Assembly: GCA_947396885.1 (NCBI GenBank)
Contig: OX377203.1
Span: 30,383,253-30,447,252 of the forward strand
DNA length: 64,000 bases
Origin: Heligmosomoides polygyrus polygyrus
Taxonomy: Eukaryota; Nematoda; Chromadorea; Rhabditida; Heligmosomidae
Direction of reading: 5' to 3'
The notes beneath the pieces were generated by a model, which was not told the origin of the DNA, did not search any database, and was given only the letters and a program-made list of their open reading frames with translations. Every line of letters starts with the position of its first letter. Within the stretch, counting starts at the first letter, position 1. Shown in pieces: positions 32,354-42,432 of the stretch. Both the position numbers and the translations under genes were made by a program.

Positions 32354-35300
32354 ATGGCCCGTGTGGCTTCGAGGTAAGCCGCGTTCTCTGCAGGCGTTGT
32401 CCTGAGAAAGTATGATCCCCATGGGAAAGAAAGTGCTTTAACAACACTGCTGAACACGCTTTTTCACAGGATTAAAGCTCTTTATTTATTTCAGATACAA
32501 AATAGTAAGCCTGTTGGGGTCGGGTGGATTCGGAGATGTGTACAAGGTGCGACAGCATGAAAGTGGCCAATTTTACGCGTTGAAGACAGAAGACGTCGAC
32601 ATCGACTCGAGGCTGAATCGTCTAAAGGTACACTCTCTCCTTCCCGGCTTCAGTGTCAACCAGCAAAGTGACTTCAGGTTGAGGCCACAGTGCTGAGCGC
32701 CTGCGGCACAGCACAGTACCGAAAGCATTTTCTGCGGCTAGTAGACCGCGGTGTGACATCGAAGTTCAAGTTCATCGTGATGCCGATTGTTGGCATGAGT
32801 TTGGACAAAATTCGTCGTGAAGTGCTGAATGGAGCGCAGTTTTCGTTAGTGCTTTCACTTCTTCTTGGGCTTATCTGGAAAAATCTGTACCAAGTGTCAG
32901 TTCTGTCAAAAACAAGTTCGTTGAACATTTTCTTATCAACAGTAAAGGTAAAATTTTACCTTTAAAAAAATAGTAGCTGTGATTATAAAGAAACGTAATG
33001 AAGATCTTGGTACTGGTCCTTGATGCGGTCCACACGGAAAGGCAGGGATGTACCAGGCCAATCAGAACGCCGACATTGCCAACACCAGCCAATCGATAGC
33101 ACCCCTCCGGATGCCACGCCCGTTCGGTAAGGTCTGATTTGTCGAAAGGAAAAGCATTTCAACTCTTCTTACAAGCATTTTAGTCCATAGAGCAAGTGGT
33201 GAGAGCTGAAAGTCACGAAGCGAAAGCTTTGATCACAGTTCAGCATTCTTGTGGTGAACCAAGAAATGCCTATTTTCACCATCGGGAGTCAAAATGACTA
33301 ACGCTAGCACTATGGCCTAGCGTCGCTCACCCCGAGTGAGGTCGTTTGGGAGCTTATCATTAGACTTTGCTCGGGGTGAGCGATGGTATAACATAGGCCT
33401 AAGGCACGGAGAGTATTGTGAAGTTATCACTTTGGTTTGCGCCACTCATTATATTAGGTTGGAAAAAAAGTCTCTTCACACTTCGAAATTTTTTTTACCC
33501 TTCCCCTTGTAAACGCACTAGCCAATGTTGATTGCTGATTTCGTAATCCTATCACACTTGTCTACCGTTCGCACGCAGACACAGGTTAAGACTCTTCTTG
33601 TAATTCGTTATCCATCCAATCTTCCGAACTCAATGCCAGATCTACCTCATGGCCGTTTTCGGCACGGCATTCTTCAAGAATTCATTAAAGAATCCACAGC
33701 ACGTCAGGCAGCAGACCAAATTAACCACATATATGGCTTGGGATCTACTACTCATCGCGCCTGTTATGAGTGGTTCGGAAAGTCTTTAAAGGGAAATTAT
33801 TCACTGAGGGCAAAGCATGGTCAGGAAGGCCAACTGGATTGGACGACAGTGAACTACACCATCTTCTTCGTACCGATAGTTGGCAGACGACACGTCAGCT
33901 GGCAGAGAAGCTTGAAGTGTCTCATAGGATAGTGGGGATCCATCTGAAGAATCTTGGCTTTCATGGAAATTTGGAGCTTGGATTCCACATGCCCTGTCAG
34001 ACACTCAGAAAGGTCGACGGCTCTCCATCGCTGCTTCTCTTCTGTCCAGATAAGGAAGAAAATCGTTTCTTCCACGGATTGTGACAGGCGAAGAGTCCTG
34101 GGTTCTGTGTGCCAACTTCCGAGGAAAAGGCAATGGGTACAAAAGGGAGAGAGCCCTAAGTCTGATCTCAAGCCCAATGTTCACGAACGGAAGATTCTCT
34201 TGAGTGTTTGGTGGATATCAGAGGAGTGATTTATCGGCAAACTCTCAGAAGTGGAGAGACACTTACTGCTGCCACATACAGTGGCCAACTCCACAAAGTC
34301 GTCGCAACTCTCCAAGAAAAGAGGCCTGAGAAGTCGAAGGTGATGATCCTGCATGACAACGCAAAGCGACATGCTGCAAGACTCACAAGAGAAACAATAA
34401 AGAAGCTGGGCTGGGAGGTAATGCCACATCCACCGTATAGCCCTGACCTCGGCCCTACCGACTACCATCTCTTCCGTGCTCTCAAGCAAGAAATTGGAGA
34501 GAAATATTTTGGAACGGATGAAGACCTCAAAAATTGGATTTATTAATGGTTCGACTCCAGAACTGCAGTCTTTTAAGCGAGAGGAATTGGAAAATCACCC
34601 AGTCTTTGGAGAAGTGTAGTAGAACAAAATAGAGTTTATCTCAATTGATTTGACTTTGTAGTTGTGAAGTAATAAATCTTTGAAAAAAATGAAAAGACTT
34701 TTTTCCAACCTAATACTTCTCTTCGCTATCGTGATCACACTGTTCATTTCTCTGCCCTGCATCTTGAGGTGGTCATAGAATGTCAGTGTAAATCGTTGGG
34801 AAATTAAATATCCAGCGGGTAGTTTTTTGAAATTTTTAAGAACACCTGAATACGGTCCCTTCAAAACTCTCTTGGGCTTCGTGTAAGAAAAAAGCTTCAT
34901 CGGGATGAAATGACAATATTTTCGTGTGCTTAGCAAAAATTAAAGAATACACCAAGAAGGGCTGCGTCGTCAAAGTTATATAAAGAATCAATCAGAGGCT
35001 CATATACTTGGAGGTGCAGTCAAAAACACATGCGGAGGTTGGCCATGAGCTCATACAGTGAGCTAGTGGATGTAAAGTAATGAGACACACAAAAGTTTAT
35101 TATGTAGCAGTGGATCGCATGCGGTGGATCATTGTGTAAGTAGCAACGACTTCACTCCTAGGGATGTGAATCGGGACAAAATCGGTGGTGGGCTGAAAAG
35201 GTATTGACGAAGGTAAGAAAAGAATCAGAAAACAAGGAGATGGAGGAGATGGAATTCAAGGATTGCCCATTTCGCTCTATTTCTTCTACAAATAACCAAC

Positions 35301-37563
35301 AGGCGATAACCGACAATTCGATTATCAAAATCATCGATATGCTGTTACAAGGTGTTTTTTGCGATCAATACCTTTGTGACAGGCGGGACTCGGACCCGTG
35401 CCTTCTGGGTTCCTGTCAGCGATCCTATACCTTATACCACCGGCGCTATTTGACAGGACGTAGCATCCACGATATCATCGAGGCCTCACCCGAGATAACG
35501 GGATGGCTGGCCGCTGATATCAGCAGGGAACCGTTTAAATTGAGGACCTTAGTAGCAACGAACGGGCGTAGCATCGCTGCCCAGAAAGTAGAAGGTGTTG
35601 GCTCGAGTCCCGCCTGTAGCCAGAGATTTCATCGCAGCAAACACCGTGTAGCAACATATTGCTTCTATATCAGCCGCTCCAGGCTTAAAAATGTGTTAAG
35701 ACAAAATAATAGATAATTTTGATGGACATCGGTTGGAGTTTCGTTAGTGTTTGCTTGTCATGAAATTTTCACAGCGTCGCATAGTCGCGAAATTCCATAT
35801 TGATCGGTGAAATCTGACAAAAATCGTCAACGTCGATCGATATCGATTGAATTGATTAGTTTTTTCACGCTCCTTGTGATCTCCTTATACTGACCGAATT
35901 GTGGTGCAATTGTAGTGTGTCCCTAAAACACAAAACGGGAGGAATGCGCGTTTCTCCACGCTATATAATGCCGACCGTCCATCTCCTCAAAAACGAAGCA
36001 AAAAATGCAAATGCAAACGAAACGGGAAGAGAGACCTTATAATAGAAAGGTAGAGGACAGAAGGAAGCTTAGTGTGTCCCCACGCCGCCAACCCAGGTTG
36101 TTTCAAAGGAACATATCGGTGACCATGTGTATGACTTCTAGAGTTGGTGCCTTTATAGGTAGGAAACACTGCTGTGAAATTCCATATTGATATTTATTAC
36201 ATGCGGCATGTGTTTACGGAGGTGGGAAAAAAACGCAGCCACATTAACAGCAGCAAAACAAGCAAAACAAACAAACGAACAAGGCAGGCGAGGTGGCAAA
36301 AGACAAGAGAGTCATGCACCGCGGGAGTGATAGTGACAATATCTGAGGGAGTTTTGAACCTGGTGTCGTTGATTTCAGGAAGCAGTGTGCTATAAAAATC
36401 TGCGTACAGACGTTGAATGCTGTTCGCGATCTTCACGACATCGGCTTTCTACATAGGTATGATTAGCATCAGATTGGGAAGCAAAATTATTTGAGACACC
36501 GCTTCTCACTGTTTCCTAGCAAAATGCTAACCATAATAATGGACTTGTTTCAGAGATCTGAAGTTGGCCAACTTCGCCATAGGGATTGACAGACCAAACC
36601 ACGAGACGATCTTCATGCTTGATTTCGGCATTGCTAAGCGAATAGCTGGCGACGACGGTATCATTCCGTAAGTCGCCTACTCACGTCAGGGTTTGAACCT
36701 TTTATTCGGGAGCACACGTTCTACGAGAAACTGTGCGTCTTGTGTGGAATAACACTGCTTTAACGAACACCACTAAAAAGGTACTTTGCAGGGAACCACG
36801 CGAGAAGGTAGCCTTCATGGGTACTCGGCGCTATGCCTCGAGAGCATGCCATCAGATGAAGGAGCAAGGGCGCAAGGATGACGTGGAGTCATGGTGGGTG
36901 CTGTTAGAAATGCACATTCCTCAAGCGGCGGAAGCGTCGGCCCATGCTCCATCATGCTACCGCTGACGCATGATGAGCAGCTCTAAAGCTCTGAGGCATA
37001 GCAGCTGAACTCCTCCAGGTGCTATATGGTGCTGGACATATTCGACGAGAAGTGCATACCATGGCGTGAAGTGAAGGACAACGATGAAACTCTTCGGCTT
37101 AAGGTGGAGGATCAGTGACAGCCAAACAAGGGAGGTAACCCTGTGACGTTCAATCCCAACACATATAGTTCAGGATGATCTCATGCATAGCCGAGACGAC
37201 CTATTCACCGAAAGCGATTTGAAGCCAGAGAGTGAGTACTTCTTGTGTGGTATCTTTAGGAGTCTGTCAGGATTCGGTTACGGATGCTTGTTTGCAGTAA
37301 ACGATGTATACCTCTCAATCCCGAGGGAGATGAGTCTGATCTTCGACTACATCAACACGCTCGTGTTTGAGGATATGGTGGACTTTGACTATATTCTGGA
37401 CATACTTGGGCGCATAGTCGAGGTTAACCACTGGAAGGTGAGTCGTGGGCAAGCACTGGAACGCAGATTCAATTGGGAAGGCGAATATTGGGAGCCGCGC
37501 AAGAATTCAATCTCGATAAAAAGAAGACTTTACGACCTCAATTTCCACATGTTACTACGCTAA
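32354..37563 (+). CDS. tau-tubulin/casein kinase 1-like Ser/Thr kinase, 9 exons
   Basis: A nematode-expanded CK1/TTBK-group protein kinase. Exons: 32354-32373 (tentative), 32495-32627, 32678-32844, 36379-36456, 36554-36667, 36792-36893, 37019-37103, 37174-37231, 37298-37563. All junctions are GT-AG and phase-compatible, totalling 1,023 bp, 340 residues plus stop. Motifs in order: RYKIVSLLGSGGFGDVYKV P-loop (exon 2), ALKTE ATP-anchoring Lys, LHDIGFLHR joined across an intron to DLKLANF (catalytic Asp, Lys, Asn), MLDFGIAK Mg-binding DFG, FMGTRRYASRACH activation/P+1 segment, ESWCYM helix. The active site looks intact. The first exon is only seven codons (MARVASR) and was chosen by phase and a GAG/GTAAGC donor. 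The last exon could instead splice at 37437. The 3.5-kb third intron holds mariner copy 2. A Penelope-like element begins 49 bp after the stop. Confidence 0.85.
33324..33382. other. 13-bp hairpin-forming inverted repeat
   Basis: CGCTCACCCCGAG at 33324-33336 is the exact reverse complement of 33370-33382, with a 33-nt spacer. It lies in the third kinase intron about 70 bp before mariner copy 2. Confidence 0.6.
33454..34713 (+). mobile_element. mariner element copy 2, 1,260 bp, in kinase intron
   Basis: Same family and exact length as copy 1 but opposite orientation. Flanked by TA (33452-33453, 34714-34715) and different outer sequence, so it is an independent insertion. The transposase is again split over three frames in the same places. 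The C-terminal block reads ILHDNAKRHAA and PHPPYSPDLGPTDYHLF (about 34345-34480), with the second catalytic Asp in place. Non-autonomous. It lies in the third kinase intron, in the same orientation as the kinase. Confidence 0.95.
35382..35614. repeat. SINE-like element with inverted tRNA-like heads
   Basis: Each end carries a Pol III box-B-like word in opposite orientation: GGCGGGACTCGGACC at 35382-35396 and GGCTCGAGTCCCGCC at 35600-35614. The open frame that spans it (35204-35716) is a by-product. Located in the third kinase intron. Confidence 0.45.
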
Positions 37564-37611
37564 AATGTAAAAAAATCTATCGTTCTTGTGTTTCGATTAG
37601 TTCCGTGCCGC

Positions 37612-38924
37612 ACGAGGTTGTAAGGTGGATCGGTATTTATTGAGCCGCCTATCGTTTCGACCCGTTCGTCGTCATCGGAGGCCTAATAGTGGCTTGAGGA
37701 TTCGAATGCTGCTCTCTATCCCATAAAACGTCTCATCGACTCTAGCCTTTCGGATATCGTCTTGACGCATAGCAGAAAACCTCAAACCCATGTACGATAA
37801 ACTCTCCTGCTGATACTCCGCTTGTGCGGAGCGACGCTGCTACCGCCGTTGGTCGACAGATGGTGATTGAGAGTCACTATGCTGTTCATTCTACACTACC
37901 TATACTGTGCATTCTAGTGTCATTCTTAACCACATCCTTGCCACCACCGTCGCTCTATAACTCTCTATGCGAAATAAACGGCAGAAAGTCATCGGTGACC
38001 GAAGGAAACTCATTTCGGTTGTTCATTAGTGGATTTCGTGAAAGAATCCATAACGTCTCGTGAAAAAATCCAATACGCTTTGCTAGGCGAAATATCTGTC
38101 TCGATAGTCGAAATCGTGCACTTCACATTAAAACTGTTCCCTCCACGTTCCTACACTTTACGCTTGCCCAGAGGATTCGTTAGAATACCTCTCCTTTTGC
38201 ACGCTAGATGTTCATTAACACGAATGGCAAGCACCCTTACGCCTTCCCCAATGTATGCCTGGCTGCATGTCCGGCATCCAAGCTCACAGATAACGCCAAC
38301 TTTGGCGCAATCCCCTGCTTTCCCGTAAGGACATACGACACAGTTTTCCGTTACGCCCTCCCTAACGTAAAGCCTATTTCGTACCAGCCGGCGTCCGATG
38401 TTGTCTTTTGGTTTGTTAACTAAGACAACATCATTCTCCAACTGGGCCCGTCTCAACGGGGCATCGTTGAAGAGCGGAAGTGACGTTGTCGGAAATGAAA
38501 GGAACACACAAGGGTACATTATCTTGGCGTGGTATAACTCGCTGGTCAGAGTGGGATCCCCTGTGGTGATGTGGCACTGTGTATCCATTCTGTGCAGCTA
38601 TTCGACTAGTTGCACAGACCAATACACTAGTATGCATAGTGTAGAATGAACAGTATAGTGAGTCTCAGTCACCATCTGTCGACTAACTGCTTTAGCGGCG
38701 TCGCTCCGCACAAGTGGTGTATCAGGAGGAGAGTTTATCGTTTATGGGTGTGAGGTTTTCTGCTATGCCTCAAGACGATATCCGAAAGGCTAGAGTGGAT
38801 GAGGCGTTTGGTGGGATAGACAGCAGCATTCGAATCCTCAAGCCACTTTTAGGCCTCCGAAGACGACAAACGGGTCGAAACGTTAGGCCGCTCAACGAAT
38901 ACTGATCTACCTTACAAACCTCGT
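37612..38924 (-). mobile_element. Penelope-like element remnant with inverted terminal repeats
   Basis: Arms at 37612-37897 and 38638-38924 (about 286 bp each) are inverted copies at high identity. Shared words include CGATATCCGAAAGGCTAGAG and GCATTCGAATCCTCAAGCC. The 740-bp middle encodes on the minus strand a GIY-YIG endonuclease tail. Penelope-like elements have terminal repeats in direct or inverted order and a C-terminal GIY-YIG domain. The reverse transcriptase is missing, so the copy is 5'-truncated and dead. Confidence 0.75.
38151..38588 (-). pseudogene. Penelope-type GIY-YIG endonuclease fragment
   Basis: A 145-codon frame. In its C-terminal half it has a Cys-rich stretch ENCVVCPYGKAGDC, then GVICELGCRTCSQAYIGEG and an R-x4-R-x3-EH segment. 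This is the C-x-C...YIG...R...EH signature of the endonuclease domain in Penelope-like elements. The first of the usual GIY residues is changed (VIC). The upstream reverse transcriptase is absent. The frame's start is arbitrary. Confidence 0.7.
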
Positions 38925-40439
38925 TTTGCGCAAAAGTACTCGAACATCTAGACAATTCCGAGGTTTTACGAAGAGAGAACTTGGAGATTATCGCTCGTGC
39001 GGAATTTCTGTTTCCGTAAACTGAATTTCGGTGTCCGTCCACTTAGGAAGACGGAACGGTAGAAGTGGCTCACGAAACAACGCTGATTGCTTCGAATGAA
39101 CTGCCCAATTCTTGAACCTAAGCAGAAGAGAAAGAATAGAAACGGCTGTTCGTCGCCTTACAGTTGGCTTCGCAAGGGTAGCTTATCACGGCTTTGATGT
39201 GGGAAAGGTGTGATAACAATACTGAATTTATACTGGCTGGAAACCAGGGCTGTGGTTGTTACCCGAAGAAATGGCACTTAATGGAAATGGCAGATGGCCT
39301 GTGCCCATACAGAGAAGCCTAGGATGTGGGATATGGTCCACCTACCACACTTGTGCTAAATTTGACCACATCCTGGAGTTCCTTCCCATGCCCAGCCTGT
39401 TATCTCCTCGACGTTAGCGGAGGAGAGCGCAGAACCCAACCAAGAGCCTTCGTTTTTTGCGTAGAGGCTCTCTGCCTCATAAGTACAAGAAACGTGACCA
39501 CTAGCGGTAAAAGCTTTAAAAGCCACAATTCATCTAAAACTGTTTGTTGAAATTTGAAGCAAATTACCATATAAAGAAGCACGTGGGGATCGAACCTCTC
39601 CATTAAGAAATAGGTTTCTCGGGTTGTTGGGAAGTGTGCCGTCATTCTACGAGTTATAAATCATTGCTATTCACGGTCTACATATTTCAGAACTGAGTCA
39701 TCGGGATAGTCCTAGATAGAACTGAATGGTGTTTGGAATCGGGCTCAGAACTGTTGGAAAAAGTGTGATCTAATATACACTAAGGCCACATGACGTTCTT
39801 TATGGTTGAATGAAGAAACTCTGTCCTTCATAGGAATACGATGCATCATTAGGTCGCTGTCGTAACCTTTCCGGTAAAAAATTGAAGAAGGCGAAGGTGA
39901 CAAATTTCGCATCATTTCCGTTTCCGTGTCTTGTATTCCGGTTTCCGGCCATTCTTGGGCTCTTCTGTTCCGTCTCCCAAATTCCGTTCCTATTTTTTCG
40001 CACATCCCTGCTGCTAAGCCTCGCGAGCTTCATGAGCGGCATGTACCCAGGGATGTATACTGTGACATCCTTCGCTGGAAATAGCGGTCTAGTCAGAGAC
40101 ATCCTACTGAAGCGTTGCTTAAAGTTTCTCTTTCTAAGTGTATCAGAACGCTTTTTGGTATACAAGCAAGTTTACAGCTTCCACAACAGACTTGAGAACC
40201 AAGCAGCTCGTACAGCACAGAGTGGACAAAGCGCTTTTATTGTGCTACCATGGGAGCTGGAAATTAAGGGCTAGAAACTTGGACTATTGAGGTGGTTGTA
40301 TGACAGAACTGAGAAATCGGATTATGGCCCGAAACACTCATCAAGTTTCATAGTGATCAGGCTGCAAATCAGATAGGTAGCGCTCGGCGTCTGTGAAGTA
40401 GTCAGCACTCAGATGTTGTGCACCGGAACGATTGTATTT
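38925..40439. other. no gene recognised
   Basis: Overlapping opposite-strand frames at 39745-40274 (up to 130 codons) have no domain or splice support. Words near 39340-39410 (CTAAATTTGACCACATCCTGGAGTTCCTTCCCATGCC) resemble dispersed-repeat words at 54280 and 62810. Confidence 0.4.
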
Positions 40440-40870
40440 ATTTTGCCTCGTCGCTGCAATCCTAGTTGGTGGTGGCCGCTCTTAAACGATTTCATTGGAA
40501 GTGTGTTCAGTATTGAAATATGTTGGATTCACTCATTCCGAAGTAACACATAGAACATGAGAGTATATATTTGTAGGCTAGGTTGGGACGTTCGCAAAAG
40601 ATTAAGACGTGAAGTACACTGCATTGTCTGTGTACAAAAATTTTAATGGATTGGTAGTGTCTTCACCTATTTAATTTTTATTACAATGATGTTCTTTGTT
40701 TTATCTTCTAGAACTAGAATACGATCCGTTTTCGGTGCAAATGTAGTAATAGGGTCCACTCTTACTAGACTGGCACCGGGAACGGCACTTTAAGATTCCC
40801 CTCCCGACTAGGAACCCGGAAAGTGAGTCTATCTCGGCAGCTAGGTTGGTATAGTTTACCTATTTCTATA
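40440..40870 (+). repeat. dispersed repeat related to 18250-18720
   Basis: CTGCAATCCTAGTTGGTGGTGGCCGCTCTTAAA and TTCCCCTCCCGACTAGGAACCCGGAAAGTGAGTCTATC match, at lower identity and in the same order, the segment just left of the truncated mariner in the tandem unit. Between 40900 and 41590 I see no supported gene. Confidence 0.55.
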
Positions 40871-41594
40871 TGTTGTTGGCTATTTATTGGGTTCCGTTAT
40901 GTCGTGAGATTACTAGCGCCCACCACCAACTAGGATTGCACCGCCTCGTCGACTGACTTACAACGCGGAAATCCTTGAGTTTTGGCATATACCCACACTC
41001 AAGCTTTCCACGATATCGCATGGAAGTAGAACACATGGTGCACCTGAGTTCTATGTTGGTGAAGGACAAACATTGTTGTAGTTTTACTCTTTTACCTACA
41101 TGAACCCCAATCCTGCAAGCATTATTCAGGTAGAGGAAAAGATGGACTGGATTCCTATTTTTGTTAGCAAGAATATGTTCATGGACAATGTGTAAGTTTG
41201 GGATTCCCTGAACTTAAAAAAAAGCTAATCTGTGCGCTATGCCATAGGAACTTAAAGACGTCATTTATTTGTTCCAGAGAAGGCGTTACTGCTGAAGAAG
41301 GTAAAGAGCAAAAGGTTGCGGCATAAAGAATTATCACTGTTACAAACGGTTTTCATTTCAATGAAGTGTTTTTGTAAAGAGTAATTCGTGTTCGTTTTCG
41401 TTTCCTCGCTATGTGTGGCAAACAAGCGCTTATAAAAGTGTTGTTGCTCAAAAAGAAAAAAAGGCCATTCGTTGCCGCTTCATCTAGGACTTCATTTAAA
41501 TGTTCGAAGTTCGATAAAAGATTAAGCATGAAAAGCAACAAGCCCAAGTACTAGGTTGTGTGCACGTCTTTTCAAACAACGTTTTTTCTGGCAC

Positions 41595-41650
41595 TTCTGA
41601 ATTTTCTGATAGCGGCTATTCTTCCGTCGCTGCGCCGCGAGCGGTCGCGT
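41595..41650 (+). repeat. left arm of an inverted-repeat element split by the BEL insertion
   Basis: The plus strand reads GAATTTTCTGATAGCGGCTATTCTTCCG..CGCCGCGAGCG. Its reverse complement matches 50548-50602, on the other side of the LTR element. This indicates one older element interrupted by the retrotransposon. Confidence 0.6.
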
Positions 41651-42412
41651 TTTCGGCCCGATGGTGACTTGCACTAGAAGAATGAACTGCTCGCACAATC
41701 ACAATATGTGACGCCACGCGGTATAGAATTAGGAATAGAACGGCCACAACCGTCGAGACGAAACCTCAAACTTGGGTAATTAAACCTTTACTACGAATAT
41801 AATACAACATAACAATAACACAACTAACATACAACAATGATATACACGATTAATACCCTAAGGATGATGATCACTACGCACTGTGGCCTCCCGGCTTCTA
41901 ACGTGGACCGTTCCCGAGGGCAGCAAGAGACGATCATGAATCATCACACCTTGTCTACACCAGACCCTTGCTCCCCTAAGTGCTCGTTCACCCTTTAGAC
42001 TTGCTTCCCTCCAACTCTTAGCTTGAGTCCCAACCGCGCTCCCTTTCTCGGTCGCCGCCCAGAGTCCTAGCGCTCCCCCAGCTCAGTCACCGGACCAGCG
42101 AAGACCCCAGAGACCCCAACCGAAGAGTGACAAGAATGGAAAAAAGGAAAAGGCCGACCAGCGGCCGACGGCGGCAGTCCACTGCCTCGCGCTGCCTTCT
42201 CTCGACGCTCGCTTCCCGCCACAACCGCATCGACCTGAACGATTATCGCTGGGTCACGTTTGCGATCGCCAGCTGGGGGAGCGATAGGACTTTCGAAGGA
42301 GACGGCAATGCCGTAAACGTCAATGCGCTTCCCAAGTGAAGCCTAATGGATCGCATTAAATCAAGAGGAAAAAGAAGATAAAGGAATAATAAAAAGGGAC
42401 GGCTTTGCCGAC
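41651..42412 (-). repeat. 3' LTR of BEL/Pao element
   Basis: 762 bp. Begins (minus sense) with a palindromic GTCGGCAAAGCCG-like start and ends CGGGCCGAAA. It matches 49508-50255, which lacks a few bases in the region near 42275-42300. Confidence 0.9.
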
Positions 42413-42427
42413 ACTCCCGCCCACCTT
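42413..42427 (-). promoter_or_regulatory. polypurine tract
   Basis: The minus strand reads AAGGTGGGCGGGAGT immediately before the 3' LTR, the position and composition expected of the plus-strand primer. Confidence 0.65.
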
Positions 42428-42432
42428 AGTGC

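Noticed and set aside
35204..35716. 170-codon plus-strand open frame
   Set aside because: Most of it is the SINE-like element with inverted tRNA-like heads. It lies wholly in a kinase intron and has no domain.
39745..40274. Overlapping 121-130-codon frames on both strands
   Set aside because: No recognisable domain, no splice partners, and both strands are equally open.
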